A stretch of DNA of 64,000 nt from Bacillota bacterium (GCA_023409265.1 JAEYHZ010000022.1:1-64000), one strand, 5' to 3'; shown: positions 19,501 to 28,548, numbered from the stretch's first letter. A program made the numbers and translations. Notes: a model not told the origin generated them from the letters alone.

Positions 19501-21692
19501 CTGTGAGTGAAATTGGAGAGAGCGGAGAATCTCAGCCCTCAAATGCTGTAATACCTACGGCTAGTCCTGTGCTGGTAGTACCGGGCATAACAAGCAGTCC
19601 CAAGAATCAGACTGTAAGGTTGGGACAGACCGCAACCTTCACAGTAACGGCTGCAGGAAGTTCACCTCTTTTCTATCAATGGAGAAAGGACGGTGTGGAT
19701 ATAGACGGGGCCACTTCCAATACCTTGACAATAAACAATGCCCAGGTTTCGGATGCGGGAAGCTATACCTGCTATGTAAGTAATGAAGCCGGAAACACAA
19801 CCAGCAATGCGGCTACTCTTACGGTTAACGAGACTGGATTGTTGGTTCTGACTCCAGTGGCTGGTAACCAATCTGTAAATTTAACCTGGAACAATGTTCC
19901 TGAAGCGGTTTACTACAACATATATAAAGACAATTCACTTATAGAAACTGTAAGTGGAAGTGCATTTACAGTTACCGGACTTACAAACGGAACCACTTAT
20001 AACTTTGAAGTTAGGGCTGTGGACGCTGATATGGTTATTATTGCAGCATCCGGATTAATCAGTGCCACTCCGGCAACAAATCCGGGAATACCCACCGGAG
20101 TTACCGCTGTTGCCGGAAACGGTCAGGCAACCGTAAGCTTTACTCCACCATCCGACAACGGAGGAAGTCCCATTACAGGATATATTGTAATTGCAAATCC
20201 TGGCAACATTACTGTAAGCGGAAGTGGCACCAGCATTACAATAACCGGTTTGACCAACGGCACCGACTATACCTTTATAGTAAAAGCTATCAATAGTGCT
20301 GGTATGAGTGAGGGATCGGCACCGTCCAATACTGTAAGGCCTTACAGACCTTCAAGCGGAAGCGGAGGGGGTTCCTCTCCTTCAACATCTTCCGGCGGAG
20401 GAGGAAGCAGTTCATCAACCTCGGTACCTTCAAACCCTAATTCAGGTGTGGAGATACTGGTCAACGGAAAGGTTGAAAATGCGGGAACTGCAAACACCAC
20501 AACACAAGGAAGTCAAACAGTGACAACCATTACGGTGGACTCCCAAAAACTTCAACAGAAGTTGGATGCAGAGGGGGATCATGCGGTTGTTACCATCCCT
20601 GTAAACACAAAAGCGGATGTGGTAATAGGTGAGCTGAATGCTCAAATGGTCAAGAACATGGAGAGCAAGCAGGCAATATTGGAGGTAAAGACCGAAACCG
20701 CGACTTATACCTTGCCTGCACAGCAGATCAATATCAGCTTCATATCAGAACAGATTGGAAAGGATGTGGCATTGCAGTATATAAAGGTGCAGATCGCCAT
20801 TACAGTGTCGTCACCGGAAACCCTAAAAGCAGCCGAAAACTCTGCTGAAAAGGGCAACTTCACCATAGTGGCACCTCCAGTGGACTTCTGGATCAAGGGC
20901 AGCTATGGAGGCAAGACGGTGGAAGTTAGCAAATTCAATGCCTTTGTGGAAAGAACCCTTGCAATACCCGAGGGGGTTGACCCTAACAAGATCACAACTG
21001 GAATTGTCATGGACTCCGACGGAGCGGTCAGGCATGTACCTACACAGGTGTCAGTTATTGGAGGTAAATATTTTGCAAAACTTAACAGCTTGACCAACAG
21101 CACCTATTCCGTGGTATGGCATCCGTTGGAATTTAAGGATGCTGCCGGCCACTGGGCTAAGGAGGCCATTAACGATATGGGTTCCAGGATGGTGATAAGC
21201 GGAGTGGGCAATGGAATTTTCCAGCCGGACAGAGCTATAACCCGTGCAGAATTTACAGCCATTGTTGTAACTGCTCTGGGACTGAAGCCGGGAATAGGAA
21301 CGGCCAGCTTCACCGATGTGAAGGATTCCGACTGGTACAGCGGCTATATCAAGACAGCCTTTGAATACAATATAGTGTCAGGCTATGATGCCGAAAAGTT
21401 CGGACCAAAAGACAGCATTACCCGCGAGCAGGCTATGTCCATAATAGCCAGGGCAATGAAGATCACACCACTGAAGGTTGAATTGGCCGAAGGTGAGACG
21501 CAAAAACTCCTTGGGGCCTTCCTGGATAGGGAAAAAACCGCAGGTTACGCAAAGGACAGCATTGCCGCATGCGTAAAGGCAGGAGTTGTGCAGGGCAGGA
21601 ACGGCAAAGTTCTGGATGCCAAGAAAAACATAACCAGAGCCGAAGTTGCCGTGATTGTAAGAAATATGCTGCAAAAGGCTAACCTCATTTAA
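16515..21692 (+). CDS. giant multidomain SLH surface protein (LRR, Calx-beta, FN3, Ig)
   Basis: 1725 residues from the ATG at 16515, chosen because AAGGGAGA lies nine bases upstream; in-frame ATG 16491 and GTG 16509 are less well placed. A signal peptide ends near VSAAT. Then come BspA-like LRR_5 repeats (about 50-220), a cadherin-like beta-sandwich (about 285-385), three Calx-beta repeats (388-733), FN3 domains (about 840-1020), an Ig-like domain with YQWRKDG (about 1022-1105), more FN3 domains, a Ser/Gly linker (about 1283-1312), a conserved linker domain, and three SLH domains (about 1538-1725). SLH domains anchor such proteins to secondary cell-wall polymer. No catalytic domain is recognisable, so adhesion or matrix binding is likely. 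The last 430 residues are paralogous to the next gene. Confidence 0.9.
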   Translation: MLKRNKKLEKIFSNKRKLISIWLIICFVLAMMPPVPVSAATFVSGGLMYNVLSSNTVEVATNSYTGTSYTIPKQVTNSGTTYNVVGIGSKAFYQCSSLKTVTINANLNSIGYMAFAYSTALETVNIPNTVSSIDAGAFDNCYALKSIDIPDGVTAISGSVFRRCDSLTSLTLKKVTTIANTSIFYCANLTSVALLSNITNLGGLTLARNPKLTTLKLTAVPPVTVYEDTFEDDPAERELILVDSTGTPLTGTAFANARAAYRAVNDGDTNDDKWYGWTIVQPKSTNAGLASVAGLTDSTPGAQAGTKASPVAWDINVLNNVSTLSIANILPSDVNSTVALYSDSNFSNATSSLALAEGGTTTAYIKVTAEDTSIVKYYAVAISRAAAPKPGTLAFGSSAYSVTEDGTSATITVNRTGGSDGSVSVKYATSDGTAAAGSDYTAASGTLTFANGQTSNTFTVTVADDSVYDGDKTVNLTLSNAVGGATLGAQKTAVLTITDNEVTQPGTLEFSSSTYSAAEDGTGVTITVDRTGGSDGVVSVDYSTSDETAAAGSDYTAAGGTLTFANGQTSNTFTVTVADDSVYDGDKTVNLTLSNVTGGATLGTKNTAVLTITDNETAQPGTLEFSSSTYSAAEDGTSVTITVDRTGGSDGVVSVDYATSDETAAAGSDYTAAGGTLTFANGQTSNTFTVNIIDDSVHEGDKTVNLTLSNATGGATLGTQKTAVLTITDNEPAKPVLTHNVPGDAKIFNVLTEGYGTGNRETLNVTVTSIETNSNVKVILSGNDADCFTLSGNIDTLGNGEAGTFTVISKMGLSAGTYNATVTVTSDEFPDGTSFSVMQQVNTPGSFTLNGVPGSRHVELNWEPVPEAAYYQIYKDGVCVDTVSNRYSYMVADLSNGTTYSFEIRAADDNHMVIAVSNQVVSTPAGLPEVPTGVTSIAGDGQVTVYFTPPSDDGGSTITGYVVTTSPGGITVTGTESPITVTDLTNNVSYTFTVKAVSEIGESGESQPSNAVIPTASPVLVVPGITSSPKNQTVRLGQTATFTVTAAGSSPLFYQWRKDGVDIDGATSNTLTINNAQVSDAGSYTCYVSNEAGNTTSNAATLTVNETGLLVLTPVAGNQSVNLTWNNVPEAVYYNIYKDNSLIETVSGSAFTVTGLTNGTTYNFEVRAVDADMVIIAASGLISATPATNPGIPTGVTAVAGNGQATVSFTPPSDNGGSPITGYIVIANPGNITVSGSGTSITITGLTNGTDYTFIVKAINSAGMSEGSAPSNTVRPYRPSSGSGGGSSPSTSSGGGGSSSSTSVPSNPNSGVEILVNGKVENAGTANTTTQGSQTVTTITVDSQKLQQKLDAEGDHAVVTIPVNTKADVVIGELNAQMVKNMESKQAILEVKTETATYTLPAQQINISFISEQIGKDVALQYIKVQIAITVSSPETLKAAENSAEKGNFTIVAPPVDFWIKGSYGGKTVEVSKFNAFVERTLAIPEGVDPNKITTGIVMDSDGAVRHVPTQVSVIGGKYFAKLNSLTNSTYSVVWHPLEFKDAAGHWAKEAINDMGSRMVISGVGNGIFQPDRAITRAEFTAIVVTALGLKPGIGTASFTDVKDSDWYSGYIKTAFEYNIVSGYDAEKFGPKDSITREQAMSIIARAMKITPLKVELAEGETQKLLGAFLDREKTAGYAKDSIAACVKAGVVQGRNGKVLDAKKNITRAEVAVIVRNMLQKANLI
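17679..18713 (+). repeat. three tandem 345-bp repeats encoding Calx-beta domains
   Basis: Units begin at 17679, 18024 and 18369, exactly 345 bp (115 codons) apart. Long stretches are almost identical at DNA level, for example the segment coding TFANGQTSNTFTV in all three. Such identity points to recent duplication or ongoing homogenisation, and makes the copy number prone to change and to misassembly. Confidence 0.9.
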
Positions 21693-21737
21693 ATAGGTTG
21701 GTAATCTGCAACTTGATTGTTGTGCTTATAAAAGAGA

Positions 21738-21922
21738 GAAATGCTATAAGTTTAGAGATCAAAAAGAATGCTTTTAAAAGATAGAAATGCTATAAGTTTA
21801 GAGATAAAAAGAATGCTTTTAAAAGAGAGAAATGCTATAAGTTAGGGATAAAAAGAATGCTTCTAAAAGAGAGAAATGCTATAAGTTAGGGATAAAAATA
21901 ATACTTTTAAAGGAGAAATGCT
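21738..21922 (+). repeat. five tandem copies of a translation-initiation region, 42-46 bp each
   Basis: The motif GAAATGCTAT recurs at 21738, 21784, 21829, 21873 and 21915. The last copy is the real ribosome-binding site and start of the next gene (AAAGGAGAAATGCTATGAG). In copies 1-4 the corresponding start codon is ATA. Every copy contains a two-codon reading frame: ATG CTA TAA in copies 1-4 and ATG CTA TGA in copy 5. In copy 5 the TGA overlaps the genuine ATG at 21923. Confidence 0.85.
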
Positions 21923-24900
21923 ATGAGAAGAGAAAAATTACGGGTTCTAAATGTAGTATTATCAGCTGCCATAGTGTTGACTACAGTATTCATTCCTTCA
22001 ACTGCCGGCGCAGGATGGCTGGCAGTGGGACAATACATCATTGGTGATGGCAGCGGCGGCGGAGGCGGCGGATCGTGCGGATTGAACCGTGCAGGAGGAG
22101 CAGGCGGTAATGGAGGCGGTGGTGACGATACTATTACCGGAACATCCGCAAATGATGTTATATTTGGTGATGGCAGCGGCGGAGGTGCCGGATGCCGAAG
22201 TATAGGAAGTTCGATTAATCCACGTGGAGGAACCGGCGGCGGCGGAGCTGATACAATCTACGGCGGAGCCGGAGATGACATTATATTCGGGGACGGTTTT
22301 AGCGGGCAGGATTATAATGGCTGGTACCCCGGTAACGGCGGCCTGGGCGGCGGTGGAGCCGGTGGAGCCGGCGGTGACTTTGGACAACCTCCAGCCGGGG
22401 GAATGGGAGGAATAGGCGGCGGCGGTGGTGGAGCCGGCGGCAGGGGAGAATGCTATCCCGGAGCAACCTTAATTCCCGGAGTTGGAAACCCTGGCAGTGA
22501 TCAAAACGAACAGTATGGAGGAAATGGCGGAGAAGGTGCTCTCTCAAATGAAAATGGCCTGCCGGGTCAAGGCGGTATGTCAAATTATTATTCAGGCGGC
22601 GGTGGAGCAGGTTTCGGCGGAGCTGCAGGAGGAAACGCCGGTTATAACTCAAACGGTCTTAGCGGAGCTGACGGAGATGACCATCAGTATACATACGACG
22701 ACAGTACAGGAAGCATTTTCGGATACTTTACAGAAACTGTGCTCAGGTCTCTTTTGACAAACAATCCGAACTTCGGTGCTGGAAATGATGAAATAAATGG
22801 TGGTGCAGGCTACAACAATCTTTTTGGTATGGGCGGAAATAATACATTTATAGTTGATTCAGCCGATAATGCTGTCAGGACAGTTATATGGGATTTAAAA
22901 TACGGTGATAAGTTACTCCTGGAGAACGATGGTGAACTGGTATCGGAAATTACAACAGGTAGCATATTGGATAACGCCATATATGGAGACTTTGACGGAG
23001 ATTCTCTGGATGATGATACCCGTATTACTTTTAACGGAAGACCAATTGATCTCATAGATGTTATTTTATCAAATAAAAATAATGTGGGAAAAGAGGGAGT
23101 TATATCTCCAGCTAATTCGGCACCTACTGTAAATTTAAATGACAACATTGTTGCATGTAATTTTATAAGCGCCAGTGCGCCCGGTTTTGGATATGGGTTT
23201 GTTAATGACCGCGACGGCGATCAGGATTGGGATGGCGGCACTCTTGAAGTACAGATAACATCAAATGGTAATGATAATGACAGGATAGGTGTTTACGAGG
23301 AAACTCTGATAACCCCGGTTCTGAATATTTCGGGAACCAGTGTATCATCAAACGGTGTGACTTTTGGAAACATACCTCCTGTGATATCTACCGGAAATAT
23401 ACATCAGTTATATTTAGCATCCGGCAATTCAAAATTTACAGTAGTATTTAATAGTAATGCAACAAATGAGCTGGTACGCAGGTTTGTTAATTTGCTTATT
23501 TTTAATACTACAGCCAGTGGTGACGGAAATAGAATAGTTACCGTTAAACTTACCGACAAACACGGTAATTCTACAACAGATACCGTCGCAATAGGAAATA
23601 ATACTGCTCAGGCAGCCCCTGTTTTCACTAGTGCTTCCACAGATACTACAGGCAGAAAAATCAACGTAACTTTCGATAAAGATATGATGGGGAATCCGTC
23701 AGGAAGACATAAACAATTCACGGTTACTGTTGATAATGTTGACTATTACGCTATACAAGTAAGTAATGATAACACAGATTCCACGTTGGAATTGACTTTA
23801 CCTATCTCAATTACATATGGCCAGTCTGTAAAGCTTTCCTATACAAAAGGGAGCATAAAAGCCCTTGATACCGGAGCATTGGAGAACTTTGAACTCCAGG
23901 AGGTTACCAATAATGTTCCCAGCACTTATGCGGTGCCAGGAGCTCCATTAAATGTTACAGCGACAGCCGGAAATGGTCAGGTAACAGTGACCTTTGATGC
24001 ACCCTTCGATGGAGGAAGCCCAATTACAGAGTACATCATAACAACAAGCCCTGGTGGTATAACTACCACAGGAAGTGCAATTTCAACATCAGGAAGCGCA
24101 ATATCAATAACAGTAGACGGCCTGACCAATGGTGTGACCTACTCCTTTACTGTTAGAGCAGTAAACGCTGCAGGGGAAGGACCTCAATCCTCCAGCTCAA
24201 ATGAGGTAACTCCACAGGCACCGGACAACGGTGGAGGAGATAACGGCGGAGGGAACAACGGCGGAGGAGATAACGGCGGAGGAAACAACGGCGGAGGGAA
24301 CAACGGCGGAGGAAGTCACGGCGGTGGAAGTAATGGAACCGGAAGCAGCGGTGGCGGAAGCAATGGAAGCGGAAGCAACGTAAATAGTACATCTGCTCAA
24401 ATTCCTGCTGAGGAAGATACAGGCGTTGTTATACTGGTTAACGGTAAAACTCAGAATGCAGCAACAGTAACTGTATCAAAAATAGAGGGCAGATCTGTTT
24501 TAACCTTTACTATTGATGAGAATAAGGTAAAAGAAAAAATAGAGCAGGAAGGAAATAATGCTATTGTTACAATTCCTGTAAAAAAATCTGCTGATATATA
24601 TATAAGTAAATTAAACGGACAGATTGTAAAATACATGGAATCAAAACAGGCTGTACTGGAAATTAAAACAGAAAACGCAATATATACTATACCGGCATCA
24701 CAAATCAATATCGATAATTTGAGTGAGAAACTTGGTAAGCAGCTAGCTCTTAAAGATATTACCGTTGACATTAAGATTTCTGCTTCTTCCGGGGCCGCTG
24801 CCAAACTTGTTGAAGATACTGCAAACAGCAAAGGTTATAAGGTTGTTATAAATCCGGTTGATTTTGACATTACCTGCTATAATGGAAGTTCATCAGTGGA

Positions 24901-25672
24901 TGTAACAAAATTTAACGGTTACGTTGAGCGGATGCTTGCTGTTCCTGATGGCGTAGATCCAGCTAAAATAACTACAGGAGTAGTGTACAACTCAAACGGT
25001 ACCTTCTCACATGTACCAACTCAGATTACGGTTAAAGACGGTAAATACTATGCTAAAATAAACAGCTTAACCAACAGTACCTACTCTGTAGTCTGGAGCC
25101 CTAAGACTTTTGAGGATGTTGAAAAGCACTGGGGTAAAGATGCTGTTAATGATATGGGTTCAAGACTTGTAATTAACGGTAGCACCAATGAAATGTTCGA
25201 ACCCCAAAAAGATATAACCAGAGCGGAATTTGCTGCCATTATAATTAACGCACTTGGATTAATGCGTCCTGGAACAGGAAAATCAGACTTTACCGATGTG
25301 CAAAAGGATAAGTGGTATTATGATGCGGTTTCCATTGCAAGTGAGTATGGTCTTGTGTCAGGCTACGGCAATGGAAAATTCGGGCCCAATGATAAGGTGA
25401 CCCGTGAACAGGCTATGGCAATTATATCAAAGGCTATGGATATTACAGGCTTGAAGGTTCAATTAACTTCCGGAGAGCAGGAAAAGCTGCTGTCGGCATT
25501 TAAGGATGGAGCTAAGGCTGCAGAATATTCCAAAACAGGAATCGCGGCGTGCTTGAAAACTGAACTGGTAAAGGGCAAAAGCAATGTTCTTATAGCCCCA
25601 AAGTCCAATATTACGAGGGCCGAGGCAACTGTTATTGTCAGAAATCTATTACAAAAATCAAAGCTTATATAA
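21923..25672 (+). CDS. secreted SLH protein with glycine-rich RTX-like region
   Basis: 1249 residues. Signal peptide (about 1-30). A glycine-rich region with calcium-binding-like nonapeptides follows (about 36-300), for example YGGAGDDIIFGDG and NDEINGGAGYNNLFG. Then come a beta-rich region (about 390-545), an SwmB-like domain (about 548-670), one FN3 domain (about 672-765), a Gly/Asn linker made of (D/N)NGGG units (about 766-815), a conserved pre-SLH domain and three SLH domains (about 1066-1249). The C-terminal 430 residues match the previous gene. RTX-like repeats normally mark type I secretion in Gram-negatives; here a standard signal peptide and SLH anchor imply Sec export and wall attachment. 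Role unknown, probably structural or adhesive. Confidence 0.87.
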   Translation: MRREKLRVLNVVLSAAIVLTTVFIPSTAGAGWLAVGQYIIGDGSGGGGGGSCGLNRAGGAGGNGGGGDDTITGTSANDVIFGDGSGGGAGCRSIGSSINPRGGTGGGGADTIYGGAGDDIIFGDGFSGQDYNGWYPGNGGLGGGGAGGAGGDFGQPPAGGMGGIGGGGGGAGGRGECYPGATLIPGVGNPGSDQNEQYGGNGGEGALSNENGLPGQGGMSNYYSGGGGAGFGGAAGGNAGYNSNGLSGADGDDHQYTYDDSTGSIFGYFTETVLRSLLTNNPNFGAGNDEINGGAGYNNLFGMGGNNTFIVDSADNAVRTVIWDLKYGDKLLLENDGELVSEITTGSILDNAIYGDFDGDSLDDDTRITFNGRPIDLIDVILSNKNNVGKEGVISPANSAPTVNLNDNIVACNFISASAPGFGYGFVNDRDGDQDWDGGTLEVQITSNGNDNDRIGVYEETLITPVLNISGTSVSSNGVTFGNIPPVISTGNIHQLYLASGNSKFTVVFNSNATNELVRRFVNLLIFNTTASGDGNRIVTVKLTDKHGNSTTDTVAIGNNTAQAAPVFTSASTDTTGRKINVTFDKDMMGNPSGRHKQFTVTVDNVDYYAIQVSNDNTDSTLELTLPISITYGQSVKLSYTKGSIKALDTGALENFELQEVTNNVPSTYAVPGAPLNVTATAGNGQVTVTFDAPFDGGSPITEYIITTSPGGITTTGSAISTSGSAISITVDGLTNGVTYSFTVRAVNAAGEGPQSSSSNEVTPQAPDNGGGDNGGGNNGGGDNGGGNNGGGNNGGGSHGGGSNGTGSSGGGSNGSGSNVNSTSAQIPAEEDTGVVILVNGKTQNAATVTVSKIEGRSVLTFTIDENKVKEKIEQEGNNAIVTIPVKKSADIYISKLNGQIVKYMESKQAVLEIKTENAIYTIPASQINIDNLSEKLGKQLALKDITVDIKISASSGAAAKLVEDTANSKGYKVVINPVDFDITCYNGSSSVDVTKFNGYVERMLAVPDGVDPAKITTGVVYNSNGTFSHVPTQITVKDGKYYAKINSLTNSTYSVVWSPKTFEDVEKHWGKDAVNDMGSRLVINGSTNEMFEPQKDITRAEFAAIIINALGLMRPGTGKSDFTDVQKDKWYYDAVSIASEYGLVSGYGNGKFGPNDKVTREQAMAIISKAMDITGLKVQLTSGEQEKLLSAFKDGAKAAEYSKTGIAACLKTELVKGKSNVLIAPKSNITRAEATVIVRNLLQKSKLI

Positions 25673-25724
25673 AAACCTAAAAAAATGGAAGTAGTTTTTA
25701 GTTTAGTTATATTGATTTACCGCT

Positions 25725-25765
25725 GCCTGTCTTAAGGATGAAACCTTAAGACAGGCAATTTTTTA
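25725..25765 (+). terminator. terminator after the second SLH gene
   Basis: GCCTGTCTTAAGG (25725-25737) and its exact reverse complement (25744-25756) enclose a six-base loop and are followed by AATTTTTTAT. Confidence 0.93.
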
Positions 25766-25923
25766 TGTTAATTGCACACAAAATACAGATCTAGCCTATT
25801 CTAGTGTGAAATATTACCAATACACTAAAAATTGAGAGCAGCAAAATATTTTATGCATTGTAACCGGGTAATAAGTGTAATAAACTGAATATGGACTTAG
25901 ATATTTATAGGAGATAAATAATT

Positions 25924-26880
25924 ATGAACTTTCTGGATAGTAAAATAAAGGAACTTTACTCATATCTGCCGCCCCTTACCAAGAGACCTGATTTTGATAA
26001 ATTTTGGAGAGATACCATTGCTCAGACTGAAAATGTTCCTCTAAATGCCGAGGTAATACCATATGATTATCCCAGTCAATATGTCAAGGTTTATGAAATA
26101 CAATATAACGGCTTTGATGGCACCAGAATACACGGGTGGTATATGGTTCCTGACTTTATAGAAAAAGAAAAGTATCCATGTCTTGTAAATTATCACGGAT
26201 TTACTGGAAATAGAGGAATGCCGGCAGATTTCATGGCCTGGATTATGATGGGGATGGCAGTTGTTTCGGTGGATTGCAGGGAACAAAGCGGCAAAACGGG
26301 AAATTCAGCTGTATACAGCGGTGGAATGACAGGAAATGTTACGTGCAAGGGTGTTTTAGATAAGAATGAATACTATTACCGTGCTGTTTATATGGATTGT
26401 ATAAAGGCTCTTGACTTTGCCGACAGCCGGCCTGAAGTAGATAATGACAGGCTTGTAATACACGGAGTCAGTCAGGGAGGAGCACTGGGAATGGCTGTTT
26501 GCTCTCTGGACAGCAGACCCTGGCTTGCCATGGTGGATGTACCCAGCAGCAGTAATATTGAAGCCAGAATTGAGGGAGAACATGGTTCCTTCGCCAGCAT
26601 AACCGAGTATCTCAGAAAGCATCCTTACCATCTGGAGAAAGTGTATGAAACTCTGAGTTATTTTGACACCATGAATATGGCTGATAAAATTAACTGCAGG
26701 ATTCTGGCTTCGGTAGCATTAAATGATAATGTATGTCCTGCAAAATGTTATTTTGCCTCATATAACAGGATATCTGCACCAAAAGACATAAGGATATATC
26801 CCTTTAATGGTCACGAGGGCGGACATTCAGTACATATGGAGGAAAAGCTAAGGTTCCTGAAGGAAAGCGGTATTCAATAA
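25924..26880 (+). CDS. CE7-family acetyl esterase (acetyl xylan esterase / cephalosporin-C deacetylase)
   Basis: 318 residues, normal for carbohydrate esterase family 7. It removes acetyl groups from xylo-oligosaccharides and other small acetyl esters. The alpha/beta-hydrolase triad is visible: Ser183 in HGVSQGG, Asp268 in LNDNV, His297 in GHEGG. The CE7 fingerprints RGMP (near 97) and the GYYYRAVYMD-like segment near 148 are present. There is no signal peptide, so it acts on imported oligosaccharides. AGGAGATAA precedes ATG. It stands alone between terminators or gaps. Confidence 0.92.
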   Translation: MNFLDSKIKELYSYLPPLTKRPDFDKFWRDTIAQTENVPLNAEVIPYDYPSQYVKVYEIQYNGFDGTRIHGWYMVPDFIEKEKYPCLVNYHGFTGNRGMPADFMAWIMMGMAVVSVDCREQSGKTGNSAVYSGGMTGNVTCKGVLDKNEYYYRAVYMDCIKALDFADSRPEVDNDRLVIHGVSQGGALGMAVCSLDSRPWLAMVDVPSSSNIEARIEGEHGSFASITEYLRKHPYHLEKVYETLSYFDTMNMADKINCRILASVALNDNVCPAKCYFASYNRISAPKDIRIYPFNGHEGGHSVHMEEKLRFLKESGIQ

Positions 26881-26991
26881 GGAGGTAAGGATAAAACTAT
26901 TGTCTCCGGCCTTTATTTGGAGTATCGTCCAACATTATATATAATGATATAATATAATCAATAAAAATTAATTGATAAGGAAGTAAAACAA

Positions 26992-27792
26992 TTGTTTAAG
27001 AAAAAAATTTTTAGGAAAGCAAACTGGGAAAAAATCACCTTTTGGTTTGTATTTACAACACTTGTTGCGTCAACTGTGTTTTCACTTATACATGTAATTT
27101 TATCCCCTTCCGGGGCTATACAGGAAGCGCGGTTTCAGAAATTGAAAAGTGACTATGTTCTCATGCTCATCCAATGCATAATGGGCATGATCATTATGTT
27201 TCTTCCGTCAATGCTGGAAAGAAGATGGAAGATAAACGTGCCGGGTTTCATGCATATTGTCTTTGTTATTTTCCTCTATGCTGCCATATATTTGGGAGAA
27301 GTGCGAAGCTTTTACTACCACATACCGCATTGGGACACCGTTTTACATACCTTCAGCGGTGCTATGATTGGAGCGCTGGGGTTTTCGGTAGTGAGACTGT
27401 TAAATGATTCTGAAAAAGTGAGCATCAATTTAAGCCCTTTGTTTGTTGCCATTTTTGCCTTCTCTTTTGCTTTAGCTATTGGAGCCCTTTGGGAGGTTTA
27501 CGAATTTTCCTTTGACAAACTTCTGGGTTTGAACATGCAGAAGTTTGCCTATGAGGATGGAAGTCTCAGAGTGGGAAGAGATGCCCTGTCGGATACTATG
27601 AAGGACTTGATTGTTGACGCTTTGGGCGCCCTGGGTACCAGTATAATGGGCTACACTTCTCTTAAATTCAAAAAAGGCTGGCTTGAAAAGTTTGAACTTA
27701 CCCGGTATTTTCCTAAAGAAAATAGTCAGGATACTTCTCTTTCAGCGCTTTCGGATGATCCAGACCGGAATAATGATGCCGTTTTAAAATAG
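26992..27792 (+). CDS. integral membrane protein, DUF2238/YjdF-like
   Basis: 266 residues, TTG start after AAGGAAG. It has about six hydrophobic segments. The motifs HWDTVLHTFSGAMIGALGF near 117 and GALWEVYEFSFD near 164 recall the DUF2238 (YjdF) family of unknown function. The charged, Ser/Asp-rich C-terminal 25 residues are encoded by DNA that overlaps the 3' end of the opposing GntR gene by 80 bp. A TATAAT at 26948 could serve as its -10, but no good -35 is evident. Confidence 0.65.
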   Translation: MFKKKIFRKANWEKITFWFVFTTLVASTVFSLIHVILSPSGAIQEARFQKLKSDYVLMLIQCIMGMIIMFLPSMLERRWKINVPGFMHIVFVIFLYAAIYLGEVRSFYYHIPHWDTVLHTFSGAMIGALGFSVVRLLNDSEKVSINLSPLFVAIFAFSFALAIGALWEVYEFSFDKLLGLNMQKFAYEDGSLRVGRDALSDTMKDLIVDALGALGTSIMGYTSLKFKKGWLEKFELTRYFPKENSQDTSLSALSDDPDRNNDAVLK

Positions 27793-28384
27793 TGTAACAG
27801 GCCGAATCACGGTTTTGGATAAGCTCAACCAGTTGGCAGTGCTCATTATAAACCTTTCCCAGCATTTCAGGCAAATACATGGTCAGAACCCTGTACCTGT
27901 TGTAATGAATCCGCGTTGTGCTCAAAATGTCCCAGGCGGCAGCATGGTCTGCGGTTTTAAATATTATTCTGTGAAATTCATTATCCAGATCAAGAAACTC
28001 CTGTACGCTACCGGCTTCTTCAACTACTTCCTTTTGCTGCCGGAGGTTTTTCTTTATCTCCGGAGGCAGTTCTGCACCATTTTCCATTATCTCGCGCACA
28101 ATTTGATTTTCCAGGAGATTTCGCATAAAGACACTTTCGCTGACAAAGGAAAGGTCGATCAAGGACACAAAGGTGCCTTTCTGGGGATATATATTAATCA
28201 GCTTTTCATAGGACAGTCTGATAAAAACCTCCCTTACGGGTGTTCGGCTGACCTTCAGCAAATCTGATATTTCGGTCTCGCTGATCATCTGACCAGGTTT
28301 ATATTCAAGATTTAGTATTTTGTTTTTAAGCTCCTGATAAATTACTTCCTTCAAGGGAAGCACATTTCGTTCAATTCTGTTCAT
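27713..28384 (-). CDS. GntR family regulator, FadR subfamily (FCD domain)
   Basis: 223 residues. The N-terminal winged helix (about 8-75) contains VSRTPVREVFIRLSYEKLI, typical of GntR recognition helices. The C-terminal all-helical FCD ligand-binding domain (about 85-205) has the metal-coordinating pattern DNEFHRII and late histidines HHYSG. It is divergent from eda-kdgK, whose promoter contains a TATACTAGTATA palindrome, so it is the likely repressor of 2-keto-3-deoxygluconate catabolism (KdgR/UxuR-like role; inference). The 3' end overlaps the convergent membrane-protein gene by 80 bp. Confidence 0.9.
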   Translation of the reverse strand: MNRIERNVLPLKEVIYQELKNKILNLEYKPGQMISETEISDLLKVSRTPVREVFIRLSYEKLINIYPQKGTFVSLIDLSFVSESVFMRNLLENQIVREIMENGAELPPEIKKNLRQQKEVVEEAGSVQEFLDLDNEFHRIIFKTADHAAAWDILSTTRIHYNRYRVLTMYLPEMLGKVYNEHCQLVELIQNRDSACYTILKRHHYSGLDHPKALKEKYPDYFL

Positions 28385-28519
28385 AAAAACTCCCTGTTAG
28401 TATTAATGATAGCACTTACTATTTTAACATATGTGCCCTTACAATTACATAAATTTGCGTATCTACTAATTTTATAAGAGTAAGGCCATTGGCCAGGACC
28501 AACAAAAGCAAACCTCATA

Positions 28520-28548
28520 TTGACACTCAACTTGTATACTAGTATATT
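28520..28548 (+). promoter_or_regulatory. eda-kdgK promoter with embedded GntR-type operator
   Basis: TTGACA at 28520-28525, a 17-bp spacer and TATATT at 28543-28548. The perfect palindrome TATACTAGTATA (28535-28546) covers the end of the spacer and most of the -10. FadR-subfamily repressors commonly bind such GTATAC-like palindromes. Confidence 0.78.

Noticed and set aside
24225..24335. CRISPR-like short repeats
   Set aside because: They are in-frame codons for NGGG units in the linker of the SLH protein, contiguous and without unique spacers. The other arrays (7241, 21738, 42163, 48615, 59816) are also contiguous tandem repeats, not repeat-spacer structures.
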